Below are positions 1 to 5,723 of a DNA stretch of 6,288 nucleotides, in pieces. Numbering within the stretch: position 1 is the first letter of the stretch; each line of letters opens with the position of its first letter. Source of the stretch: Leptospira sp. 96542 (GTDB lineage Bacteria > Spirochaetota > Leptospiria > Leptospirales > Leptospiraceae). Under the pieces are notes generated by a model that made no database searches, was not told the DNA's origin, and was given only the letters and a program-made list of their open reading frames with translations. The DNA lies in the NCBI GenBank assembly GCA_029310945.1, contig JARJFC010000114.1:1-6288 (forward strand), read 5' to 3'. The translations under genes were made by a program, and so were the position numbers.

Positions 1-544
1 CGCTGAAGGTCGTGCAGCCCGCCTCGGCCACGGCGCCCACGAAATCGCGCACGAAGTCGTAGCTTTCGACACGGTCGATGCCCACGCGGTGCTTCACGGT
101 CACGGGCACGCGCTCCGGATTCTGGAGTGCGCCACGCATGGCCTGGACGCAATCGGCCACCAGTTGCGGCTCGGCCATCAGGCAGGCGCCGAAGGCACCG
201 CGCTGCACCCGTTCGCTGGGGCAGCCGCAATTCAGGTTGATCTCGTCGTAGCCCCACTGCTCGCCCAACCGCGCGCACGCGGCGAGGTCGGCCGGCTCGC
301 TGCCGCCCAGTTGCAGGGCCACGGGGTGTTCCGAGGCATCAAAGCGCAGATGCCGGCCCACATCGCCATGCAACAGCGCACCGGTCGTGATCATCTCGGT
401 GTACAGACGCGCGTGCCGGCTCAGCAGGCGATGGAAATAGCGGCAATGCCGATCGGTCCAGTCGATCATCGGAGCCACACACATCTTCCAAGGGCCTATT
501 TTGCTTGCTTCCCTCGTGAAGACAGGGCCGACAGCGTCGTTCAT
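1..544 (-). CDS. dusA: tRNA-dihydrouridine synthase A, 3' end cut by window edge
   Basis: FMN-dependent enzyme that reduces specific uridines in the tRNA D-loop to dihydrouridine in the cytoplasm. The window holds the first 181 codons of about 330-345 usual for DusA; the reading frame is open to the window edge. Seen: the N-terminal barrel motif [18 protein letters not shown] (residues 22-39), the flavin-site motif ALQLGG (76-81), the family signature [20 protein letters not shown] (103-123) whose Cys108 in GCP is the expected catalytic acid, and TVKHRVGID (149-157) with the conserved Lys151. The ATG at 544 is preceded by AAAAGGA (556-550) five bases away, supporting this start; Met21 is the only other candidate and lies just before the conserved core. 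The gene is divergent from the integrase at 730. Because island integration at dusA replaces the 5' end, the first roughly 20 codons, the ribosome site and the promoter are probably supplied by the element (inference). Confidence 0.95.
   Translation of the reverse strand, partial: MNDAVGPVFTREASKIGPWKMCVAPMIDWTDRHCRYFHRLLSRHARLYTEMITTGALLHGDVGRHLRFDASEHPVALQLGGSEPADLAACARLGEQWGYDEINLNCGCPSERVQRGAFGACLMAEPQLVADCVQAMRGALQNPERVPVTVKHRVGIDRVESYDFVRDFVGAVAEAGCTTFS
422..484. other. probable integration junction (att core) inside dusA
   Basis: A family of tyrosine integrases is known to insert islands and prophages at one site within the 5' end of dusA, keeping the gene open by supplying a new beginning. 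The integrase at 730-1806 looks like that family and adjoins the 5' end of this dusA, so the crossover should lie in the conserved early codons. The stretch encoding residues 21-41 ([10 protein letters not shown] onward) is the best conserved part and the most likely place. The exact core cannot be fixed here because the second att copy, expected beyond the far end of the element, is not in the window. Confidence 0.4.
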
Positions 545-597
545 GGATATCCTTTTACCCTATATTTCAGGCCGTTTCCGGCCATTTTCGGCGCCCA

Positions 598-729
598 GGT
601 GCAACAAATCGTGCAGCAAAAAGCCGTGTTGCACCGCAGCTAAAAATCAGACGATTTCAGTGTAACACTGCACAAGTGTTGCACCATTACTGTGTAACAT
701 AACAGTGTTTCACTGTTGAATGTTGCACC
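598..729. repeat. array of TGTTRCAC octamers between dusA and the integrase
   Basis: Exact TGTTGCAC occurs on the plus strand at 627-634, 677-684 and 721-728 and inverted (GTGCAACA) at 599-606; the three direct copies and the inverted one all extend by one more C, as TGTTGCACC. The one-base variant TGTTACAC occurs inverted (GTGTAACA) at 660-667 and 692-699, and a further imperfect inverted copy, GTGCAGCA, at 611-618. Seven related words in 132 bp between an integration site and its integrase resemble arm-type sites bound by the integrase N-terminal domain, or sites for an excisionase or repressor. The last copy ends on the base before the GTG start of the integrase, so occupancy would block its translation start region and probably its promoter. 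Which protein binds is inference. Confidence 0.7.
701..717. repeat. perfect inverted repeat in the integrase leader
   Basis: AACAGTG (701-707) and CACTGTT (711-717) are perfect reverse complements around a TTT spacer. The repeat ends 12 bases before the integrase GTG. As DNA it could be a dimeric operator; as RNA it could form a 7-bp hairpin close to the start codon. A near-palindrome of similar sequence, CAGTGTAACACTG, lies upstream at 658-670, which favours a protein-binding site. Confidence 0.5.
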
Positions 730-1806
730 GTGGGAACCATAACTGCCAGACACCGACAAGACGGCTCGACCGGCTATACCGCCACCGTTCGCATTAAGCG
801 CGCCAATCAGATCATCCACAGCGAATCCCGCACGTTCGACGGCCGCCTGGAAGCCAAAGCATGGATGAAGCTGCGCGAGGTCGAGCTGGCCAAGCCTGGG
901 GCGCTGGACAAAAAGGAAGACCCGACCTTGTCCGACGTGGTGGACAAGTATGCCCAGGACAAGCTGCGGCCGCACGGGAAGACGAAAAGTCAGGTCTTGC
1001 GATCACTCAAGGCCTCCGCCATGGGGCACCTGCGCTGCAGCGAGATCACGAGCCAGACCATCATCGAATACCTGCAGGGCATGGACAGCCAGCCGTCGAC
1101 ACGAGGGAATTACCTGTCGCACCTGGCCGCCATCTTCGCAGTAGCGAAACCTGCGTGGGGCTATCCGCTTGAGAAGACCGCGCTCGAGGATGCGCGTGTG
1201 GTGGCCGGCAAGCTCGGTCTGATCGGCAAATCCAAGCAGCGGACCAGGCGCCCCACGTTGGACGAGTTGAACAAGCTCATGAAGCACTTCAGCCACAGCG
1301 TGCCGCACCCTTTGTCTCAGGGGCGCAGATCCATCCCCATGAAAGAGCTGATTCTGTTCGCCCTCTTCTCGACTCGCCGGCAGGAGGAGATCTGCAAGCT
1401 GGCGGCCGAAGACTTGCACGTCGACCAGGCCGAGATCATCGTCAGAGACATGAAAAACCCAGACGAGAAGCTGGGCAACGATGTCGTCACCTCGCTCACG
1501 CCCGAAGCGCTCCAGCTCATCATCACCCACGGCGAGCGAACGGGCCGGATCTGGCCCTATGACCACAAGTCCGTCAGTTCCGCGTTCACGCGCGCATGCA
1601 AGGTGCTTGGCATCGAGGATCTGCACTTTCACGACCTCCGCCACGAAGGCATCAGCCGCCTGTTTGAAATGGGCTGGAGCATCCCCCGCGTGGCCACCGT
1701 CTCCGGGCATCGATCATGGGTCAGCCTGAAGCGCTACGCCCATCTGAAGCAGGCCGGCGACAAGTACGCCGCGTGGCCCTGGCGGCCGGCAGCCACCACG
1801 CAGTAG
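730..1806 (+). CDS. int: tyrosine recombinase / integrase of the dusA-associated family
   Basis: Site-specific recombinase that would insert and excise this element at dusA. Length 358 aa. The N-terminal part (about 1-60) carries the MGTITARHRQDGSTGYTA motif with RIKR, an arm-binding type start I recall from dusA-island integrases. The core-binding domain spans about 65-160 and the catalytic domain about 175-345. Catalytic residues are all present: Arg217 in STRRQEEICKL, a likely beta-hairpin Lys242, HDLRH with His301 and Arg304, His327 in SGHRS, and the nucleophile Tyr336 in LKRYAHL. The GTG at 730 is the only start after the in-frame stop TAA at 700-702 and matches the usual N-terminus; there is no recognisable ribosome site before it. 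It runs away from dusA into the element, and the octamer array covers its leader, so autoregulation is likely (inference). Confidence 0.95.
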   Translation: MGTITARHRQDGSTGYTATVRIKRANQIIHSESRTFDGRLEAKAWMKLREVELAKPGALDKKEDPTLSDVVDKYAQDKLRPHGKTKSQVLRSLKASAMGHLRCSEITSQTIIEYLQGMDSQPSTRGNYLSHLAAIFAVAKPAWGYPLEKTALEDARVVAGKLGLIGKSKQRTRRPTLDELNKLMKHFSHSVPHPLSQGRRSIPMKELILFALFSTRRQEEICKLAAEDLHVDQAEIIVRDMKNPDEKLGNDVVTSLTPEALQLIITHGERTGRIWPYDHKSVSSAFTRACKVLGIEDLHFHDLRHEGISRLFEMGWSIPRVATVSGHRSWVSLKRYAHLKQAGDKYAAWPWRPAATTQ

Positions 1807-1819
1807 GCCGAGCTTTTCT

Positions 1820-1855
1820 GCGGGCGTGCGCGGGCGTAGGCGCGTCGGCGCGTAG
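1820..1855. repeat. short GC-rich tandem repeat after the integrase
   Basis: Two 10-bp units, GCGGGCGTGC (1820-1829) and GCGGGCGTAG (1830-1839), are followed directly by two related 8-bp units, GCGCGTCG (1840-1847) and GCGCGTAG (1848-1855). The block starts 14 bases after the integrase stop. It has no T-run and does not form a clean hairpin, so it is not a recognisable terminator. It may be replication slippage. Confidence 0.6.
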
Positions 1856-1892
1856 ATGCCATTTGAAAAGTTCAGGGGGATAGTGGGAACGG

Positions 1893-2165
1893 CCTAATTT
1901 CCCTAATCGAAGTGAAGACTTATCTGGCAAGCGAGCATCCATGCGGGTTTCACAGATAGATAAAACCTAATTTTTTTCTAATCCAATACTGATCCAATTA
2001 GATTTAAGAAGCTGATTTTTCTCGACTACCAACCTTATAAAAATCAATGGCTTACGAAAGAATTAGGCTCAGATCAGAACGGATCAGGGCCACACCCTGA
2101 TCGTGAAAGTGGCGCGTCCATGCGGCTTGGCGGCGAGTTTCAGCCCCCTCGACCAGCGGATTAGG
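1893..2165. repeat. dispersed CCTAAT words in the AT-rich region
   Basis: CCTAAT occurs at 1893-1898, 1902-1907 and 1966-1971 on the plus strand and inverted (ATTAGG) at 2062-2067 and 2160-2165. A close variant, TCTAATCC, lies at 1977-1984, and ATCCAAT is repeated directly at 1981-1987 and 1992-1998. The orientation flips around position 2000-2060. A six-base word in AT-rich DNA can recur by chance, so this is a weak call; a set of binding sites is possible. Confidence 0.3.
2082..2102. repeat. 8-bp inverted repeat
   Basis: GATCAGGG (2082-2089) and CCCTGATC (2095-2102) are perfect reverse complements around the spacer CCACA. Another GATCAG lies just upstream at 2073-2078. No T-run follows on either strand, so it is not an intrinsic terminator; an operator for an unseen regulator is possible. 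Confidence 0.45.
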
Positions 2166-2439
2166 TTTTCCCCGACCCCTCCCCACTTCTTTGACCGAAT
2201 CACCCGTCCACTTGCCTGGAGTCGGCAGGGACATTCACCCCGAATTTCCGTCGTTTCCCGTCAAAAAAAAGCCTCCCCAAGCGGCCGAGAAGCCGCGCCA
2301 AGCCTTGCAAAGCACTGCCTCGCCGTGCTCGTCAAATCAGACCCTTTTAGCGGGCAGGCGGGGCGGGGTCTCGACTGCGCGCCGGGGGTGCCAGCAAGTT
2401 TTCGCGGACAAATAGGCCCGAAATTCGGTCAATAGTCGG

Positions 2440-2468
2440 TTGCCCCTCTTTTTCCGTCGCTGTAATAT
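2440..2468 (+). promoter_or_regulatory. sigma70-type promoter of the 68-aa gene
   Basis: TTGCCC (2440-2445) and TAATAT (2463-2468) are separated by exactly 17 bases. Each box matches four of six consensus positions. The position fits the gene starting at 2499, leaving a leader of about 25 bases with a strong ribosome site. The -10 box overlaps the LexA-like operator by two bases. Confidence 0.5.
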
Positions 2469-2482
2469 GTACATGCATACAG
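2467..2482. promoter_or_regulatory. LexA-box-like operator
   Basis: ATGTACATGCATACAG matches the SOS-box consensus CTGT-(AT)4-ACAG at 12 of 16 positions; the right half-site ACAG followed by TA is perfect and the left half reads ATGT in place of CTGT. It begins inside the -10 box and ends before the ribosome site, where a repressor would block transcription. The imperfect left half means it may be a weak or non-functional site, or a site for another repressor. Confidence 0.4.
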
Positions 2483-2498
2483 TATCGGGAGGGGCGCA

Positions 2499-2705
2499 AT
2501 GCCAGGGAAGATAGGGACGGGAAACGGCCTCGAAGCCGTAGCGGACGAACTGGGGGAGGTTGAGGCCGGACTGGAAGCAGTCTGTGAGCTGCTGAGGCTG
2601 ACCAATGGCGCGCGCGTGAACGCGGCCTTGATACATGCGCTGCTGAGGCCCTGGCATAAGAGCCTGGCACGCGTGACAAACACGCTGGCCGATACAGCGT
2701 CTTGA
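2499..2705 (+). CDS. small protein of unknown function, 68 aa
   Basis: I do not recognise this protein with confidence. It looks like a real gene: the ATG at 2499 has a strong ribosome site, GGGAGGGG (2487-2494), with the GGAGG core six bases from the start, and a promoter of good spacing lies upstream. The protein is probably mostly helical, with an acidic Leu/Val/Ala-rich first helix (about residues 10-33, with Cys29), a turn at TNGAR, and a second segment ALIHALLRPWHKSLARV (43-59). It has no signal peptide or membrane segment. The pattern faintly recalls small Burkholderiales proteins such as the DUF1484 type, but that is only an impression. It converges on the tape measure gene with 33 bases between stops. 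The LexA-like site suggests damage-responsive expression, as for some small prophage regulators (inference). Confidence 0.7.
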   Translation: MPGKIGTGNGLEAVADELGEVEAGLEAVCELLRLTNGARVNAALIHALLRPWHKSLARVTNTLADTAS

Positions 2706-2738
2706 AGCGGCTCCTCGTGCTTCGCGAGACGAACCGGG

Positions 2739-5045
2739 CTAGTTGATGTCGCCCAGCGCGCTGCGCGTGCGCGCGGCCTGTTGCGTCTGGCGGCGGTTCA
2801 GTTCAGCCACGACGGCACGACCAACAGCCTGCTCGCTCATGCCAGGTGCAGCCTGCATGACGAGGGTGATGTTGTCACCCTCACGAACCACCTGGGGCCG
2901 CTTTGCGGCAGACGTGGTGATGGGAGCTGGTGCCACGATGCGTGGCACAGGCGTGCTCGTGCCAGGGCTTGCTGAAACCCCGGCCGCGGCACTGGCCATA
3001 GCCGCTCCCGCAAACAGCTTGCCAAACTTCTCCTGCAGCCATCGCAGAGGCGCCATGACCGTGTCCAACCACCCCATGATGGTTTCGATGCCCCTCTTGA
3101 AGCCCGACACAATGCCATCCCATAGATCCTTGAAGAACTTGGAGATCGGCTCCCAGTTCTTGTAGATCAGGTAGGCCGCCCCAGCAATAGCCGTGACGGC
3201 CAGGCCAATAGGATTGGCGAACAGCAACCGGCTAAGCCAAAGCACAACCCGCCCCACCCCAGCCAGCGCAACCTTCAGCAGGTTAACGGGCTGAGACAGC
3301 AGGCCCCATGAAATCAGCTGCCGATTCAACAAGAAATTCAGCAGCGAGAGAGAGCCCAGCAACGGCGCGACGGCCACGACGATCCCGCCAATGCCCACGG
3401 TGAGCACGGCCAGTACGCCCGCCGTTTTCATCAAGGCAGAAAATAGAGCTGGGTTCTCGCTGATCCAGCGACTGATCGTGCTCAGCCAGCCGTTCGCCGT
3501 GTCCATCAAGCTGACGAGCGTGGGCCGCAGCGTCTCACCCAGGCGCGCCATCGTGTTGAAGATCCGGTTCTTCGTCTCCAACCACTGCGCCTCCAGCGTG
3601 GCATTTCGCGCCGAAAACTCCCGCCGCATCGAACCGCTCGCCTCGGCACCATTTGCAAGGTCCAACTGACGGCGCAGCTCATCCGGCTTGCTCACCAGTT
3701 TGGCCAGCGTGTCCGCGTGCTCCAGACCAGCCAGCTCCACCATCACGCCAGTGCGCTTGCTCGCCGGCAACTTGTTGATCGCCTCGACCACCTGGAACAG
3801 CGTGGCCATCGCGTCCGTCTGCATCCCACGCTGCACCGCCTCGGGGGCCAAGCCGATCTCGTCCAGCGCGCGGCGGAACTTCTTGCTCCCCTTCTCCGCT
3901 GCCGACAACTTCTGCACGATCGCATTGGCCGCCGTGCTGGCCGTCTCGGCGCGCTCGCCCAACGTCAGCAGAGTGGAGCCCAGCGCCGCGGCATTGCGCG
4001 CCGTCATCGCAACCGTGGACACCACGCCCGACGTGCGGTTCAAGAAGTCAATGATGTCTGAACCCTTGCTGATCGCGTTATCGTCCAGCCAGTTGATCGA
4101 ATCAGCCAAGCCCTCGATCTGGGGAAGGGGAATGCGGAAATTCTTGCCGATCTTCCCCATGCTCTCGGCAATTTCGTCGGGCACACCGTCAAACGCCGTC
4201 GCCATCATCGCCGAAAGGCGCGTGAAGCGCTCCAGCTCTTCAGTCGGCACCTCCATCCGCGCCGCGGCCGTCACCATCTCCGCGATCTGCACCGTCGTGT
4301 AGGGCAGTTGCTCGCTCATTGAGCGAATCTGCGCTTCGATCTCACGGTACACCGGCGTGAGCTGCCCCGTCGCATCGCGTGCGCCCGCCACCTGGCGCGC
4401 AATGCCCAGCATCGCCTGCTCGTGCTCCGAATAAGACGACACCGGGGCCTGCACCGAACGCATGGCGCTCTGGCCATACGAGCGCATTCCCACGCCCACG
4501 GCCGTCCACGCCCCAGCGTGCATCATCGACTTGACGTGCTGCTCTCGCAGCTTGGCAATCGTCGCGTCACGCTGCGCAAGAAGCCGGAGCTCGGCGATTT
4601 GCTTCTGGATCGCCGCTGTAGCTTTCTCTGTCTCGACCCGCAAGTGTCCTTGCACCCCGGCGACCTTCGAGACCCCCATCGAATTCAATTCCTGCCGCAG
4701 CCGGAACGCGCCGTCGCGCGCCCCGGCGTAAGCCGTGCGCGCTTTGGCCAGGGCATGCTCCACCGTCTTGATCTGCTTGGCCGAAGCCGACTGGCTTGCA
4801 TGCAGTGCGCCCAGGTTCTGCTCGTAGACCTTGACCTGATTCGCGGCCGACTGCATTGCCGCGCGCTGCTTCTCAAAGCCGTCTAACGCGGCTTGCTGGC
4901 GGTTCAGCTTGCGCAGGTTCTCTCGCGCATCGAAGAGCGAGCGGGTAACGGCCTCGCTTGCGCGATTGATGTTTTTGAGAGGGGTAAGAGCCTTGTCGAT
5001 TGCCTGCAGCGTGACGCGCAGGGCAAGATCATTGGAGGCCGCCAT
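2739..5045 (-). CDS. T: phage tail tape measure protein, P2 gpT-like
   Basis: Structural protein that lies inside the tail tube, sets tail length and takes part in DNA passage. The 768 aa compare well with about 815 aa for P2 gpT. In order: a charged, Ala/Gln-rich coiled-coil region (about 20-165), a tape-measure core of the PhageMin_Tail type (about 195-400, from APVSSYSEHEQAMLGIARQV), two strongly hydrophobic regions (about 533-573 and 589-628), an amphipathic Trp-rich segment (about 630-680), an Ala/Pro/Ser/Thr linker, and a polar C-terminal tail starting at REGDNITLVMQA. I chose the ATG at 5045 because GGGAGG (5055-5050) precedes it and MAASNDLALRVTLQAIDKA matches the usual start; the frame extends five codons further to an ATG at 5057 and a TTG at 5060. 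It is the last visible gene of the tail operon. U and D, which follow T in P2, are absent. Confidence 0.95.
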   Translation of the reverse strand: MAASNDLALRVTLQAIDKALTPLKNINRASEAVTRSLFDARENLRKLNRQQAALDGFEKQRAAMQSAANQVKVYEQNLGALHASQSASAKQIKTVEHALAKARTAYAGARDGAFRLRQELNSMGVSKVAGVQGHLRVETEKATAAIQKQIAELRLLAQRDATIAKLREQHVKSMMHAGAWTAVGVGMRSYGQSAMRSVQAPVSSYSEHEQAMLGIARQVAGARDATGQLTPVYREIEAQIRSMSEQLPYTTVQIAEMVTAAARMEVPTEELERFTRLSAMMATAFDGVPDEIAESMGKIGKNFRIPLPQIEGLADSINWLDDNAISKGSDIIDFLNRTSGVVSTVAMTARNAAALGSTLLTLGERAETASTAANAIVQKLSAAEKGSKKFRRALDEIGLAPEAVQRGMQTDAMATLFQVVEAINKLPASKRTGVMVELAGLEHADTLAKLVSKPDELRRQLDLANGAEASGSMRREFSARNATLEAQWLETKNRIFNTMARLGETLRPTLVSLMDTANGWLSTISRWISENPALFSALMKTAGVLAVLTVGIGGIVVAVAPLLGSLSLLNFLLNRQLISWGLLSQPVNLLKVALAGVGRVVLWLSRLLFANPIGLAVTAIAGAAYLIYKNWEPISKFFKDLWDGIVSGFKRGIETIMGWLDTVMAPLRWLQEKFGKLFAGAAMASAAAGVSASPGTSTPVPRIVAPAPITTSAAKRPQVVREGDNITLVMQAAPGMSEQAVGRAVVAELNRRQTQQAARTRSALGDIN

Positions 5046-5072
5046 GCGCCCTCCCATCAAAGCCTGATGGCG

Positions 5073-5201
5073 TCAGCTGTCGCGCCAGGACCGAGCGAAA
5101 TGCGTCAGCGCTGCCAACGGGAATGCCAAAAGCGCCAACGCCGTGAACACGAGAAGAACCCCGGCCACGGCCACCACGAAGATGAGGAAAAGTGTTTCCA
5201 T
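5073..5201 (-). CDS. small predicted membrane protein, 42 aa
   Basis: An open frame of 42 codons sits exactly in the gap between the E' stop (5221) and the T start (5045). It encodes a very hydrophobic peptide beginning METLFLIFVVAVAGVLLVFT, with one long or two short membrane segments at about residues 4-31 and a basic C-terminal tail (HFARSWRDS). No family is recognised. There is no good ribosome site; translation could be coupled to the E' stop 20 bases upstream. The classic P2 operon has no such gene between E' and T. A holin-like or membrane role is only a guess. An overlapping 59-codon frame from an ATG at 5208 has a Gly/Arg-rich, less protein-like product. Confidence 0.45.
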   Translation of the reverse strand: METLFLIFVVAVAGVLLVFTALALLAFPLAALTHFARSWRDS

Positions 5202-5220
5202 GGCGCATGATAATAAACTT

Positions 5221-5346
5221 TCACTCGTCGTGCTCACCGGCCCCCGAACGAACCCTGGCGCGCTCGCGCCACTCCACCAGCTCGCCTAGAGGCATGGCAT
5301 CAAGTTCACTCAAAGGCCAGTGGAATATCGTGGCTACATCAGCCAT
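5221..5346 (-). CDS. E': tail assembly protein E' (GpE family), free-standing frame
   Basis: Read alone from the ATG at 5346 this gives 41 aa, MADVATIFHWPLSELDAMPL and so on, with the FHWP-SE and LVEWRERA motifs typical of the P2 GpE/E' family. In P2 the E' frame is translated mainly as an extension of E after a -1 frameshift, and the same arrangement is present here: the frame is open without a stop from the slippery site at 5397-5403 down to the TGA at 5221. The ATG at 5346 overlaps the end of E (stop at 5334-5336) and has a possible ribosome site, GAAGAG, just upstream, so some independent initiation cannot be excluded. The product acts with E as a chaperone for tape measure and tube assembly. 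Confidence 0.85.
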   Translation of the reverse strand: MADVATIFHWPLSELDAMPLGELVEWRERARVRSGAGEHDE

Positions 5347-5711
5347 GAACTCTTCGACACGCTCTGGGAAGCCTCCATCAGAGCTGCCTTCGGAGTCAAA
5401 AAACCGGCCACCTTCAGCGCGATCTTCGTCATGTCGGCCGGGTCCATGTCCGCCACCTCGTTCCCGGTCAAGGTCGGGCTGCTGATCCGCGGCACAAGCA
5501 CAATCAGCGCGCTCACGTCCATCTGCGCCAGCGCGCCGATCGAAAGCCCGCGCAGCTCACCTGAGCGAGGGCGCCGCAAAGTGATCTGGGTGATTTCGCC
5601 ACCTTTGCGCGGAACCGGTTGATCCAGCTCAATGACGTTTTCATCCACCACCACAGGTGTATCCGATGCCTCGGCGGCCACGTTCTTGCCCGATTTTTTT
5701 TCGTTGCTCAT
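5221..5711 (-). CDS. E+E': E+E' fusion made by -1 frameshift, 163 aa
   Basis: Joining codons 1-105 of E (5711-5397) to the E' frame, with base 5397 read twice, gives 105 + 58 = 163 residues. The new part begins DSEGSSDGGFPERVEEF and runs into the GpE-type segment VATIFHWPLSELDAM before the TGA at 5221. In tailed phages a shorter and a longer, frameshifted chaperone in fixed ratio are commonly needed for tail assembly; P2 is the closest model. That the frame is open and the family motif falls on the extension is visible in the sequence; the frequency of slippage is not. Confidence 0.8.
5334..5711 (-). CDS. E: tail assembly protein E (gp41/gpE-like chaperone)
   Basis: Tail assembly chaperone, 125 aa, made in the cytoplasm and not expected in the finished tail. 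A charged, disordered-looking N-terminus (1-30) is followed by a compact domain with ITLRRPRSGELRGLS (43-57), LAQMDVSALIVLVPRIS (61-77) and LTGNEVADMDPADMTKIA (81-98), the pattern of the P2 E / Mu gp41 family. Past codon 105 the zero frame adds only 20 residues and stops at 5334. The ATG at 5711 has an excellent ribosome site, GGAGGTGA (5720-5713), 12 bases after the tail tube stop, so translation should be strong and coupled to FII. Codons 4-6 include an A8 run (5701-5694), an unusual feature near the start. Confidence 0.9.
   Translation of the reverse strand: MSNEKKSGKNVAAEASDTPVVVDENVIELDQPVPRKGGEITQITLRRPRSGELRGLSIGALAQMDVSALIVLVPRISSPTLTGNEVADMDPADMTKIALKVAGFLTPKAALMEASQSVSKSSWLM
5361..5403 (-). 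promoter_or_regulatory. programmed -1 ribosomal frameshift site
   Basis: The minus strand reads T TTT TTG at 5403-5397, in the zero frame of E as GGT TTT TTG (codons 103-105). This is a canonical X XXY YYZ heptamer and the same one used in P2 E/E'. A -1 slip moves ribosomes into the E' frame at GAC. Twelve bases downstream a 6-bp perfect stem can form, GCTCTG (5384-5379) with CAGAGC (5366-5361), with a 12-base loop; it may act as a stimulator, although the spacing is longer than the usual five to nine bases. Confidence 0.85.
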
Positions 5712-5723
5712 GTCACCTCCGGA

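Larger units (their letters stand above)
1807..2439. other. intergenic stretch without a convincing gene
   Basis: No open frame here has a good ribosome site, a recognisable product or the high third-position GC seen in the neighbouring genes. The part from about 1950 to 2060 is clearly AT-rich against the GC-rich surroundings, and the part from about 2270 to 2400 is GC-rich again. In a P2-type prophage the segment beside int would normally hold the repressor and cox genes; none is seen, so this may be what remains after a deletion or a regulatory or attachment region of the element. Confidence 0.6.

Noticed and set aside
570..583. Hairpin GGCCG-TTTC-CGGCC upstream of dusA
   Set aside because: Short stem with only ATTTT after it; not distinguishable from chance in GC-rich DNA.
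89..643. Plus-strand open frame of 184 codons
   Set aside because: It is the antisense shadow of dusA; its product is His/Gly/Ala-rich with no family resemblance, while the minus strand shows clear DusA motifs.
1003..1710. Minus-strand open frame of 235 codons
   Set aside because: Antisense shadow of the integrase, which has all catalytic residues on the plus strand.
2052..2234. Minus-strand frame of 60 codons starting MSLPTPGKWT
   Set aside because: It looks slightly protein-like, but third-position GC is only about half, the ribosome site is poorly placed, and the frame runs through the inverted repeat and AT-rich DNA. No family is recognised.
2263..2296. Possible minus-strand terminator for the tail operon
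   Set aside because: A 5-bp stem (GCGGC/GCCGC) precedes a run of eight T, but ten unpaired bases separate them, so it is not a canonical intrinsic terminator.
2103..2435. Overlapping plus-strand frames (2103-2435 and 2191-2415)
   Set aside because: No ribosome sites, Pro/Ser/Arg-rich products without family features, mutually overlapping.
2337..2683. Three overlapping minus-strand frames across the 68-aa gene
   Set aside because: They run through the promoter and ribosome site of the plus-strand gene and have no supporting signals of their own.
2706..2738. Possible bidirectional terminator between the convergent 68-aa gene and T
   Set aside because: A weak 6-bp stem with a wobble pair (CTCGTG/CGCGAG) is present, but there is no T-run on either side.
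3688..4302. Plus-strand open frame of 204 codons, with several others antisense to the tape measure gene
   Set aside because: Ser/Ala-rich shadow frames caused by the high third-position GC of the T gene.
5029..5208. Minus-strand frame of 59 codons from an ATG at 5208
   Set aside because: Gly/Arg-rich shadow product overlapping both the T start and the 42-codon membrane frame, without a ribosome site.
5694..5701. A8 run at codons 4-6 of E as a second frameshift site
   Set aside because: A -1 slip there leads to a stop after a short unrelated peptide, so there is no sign of a programmed product.
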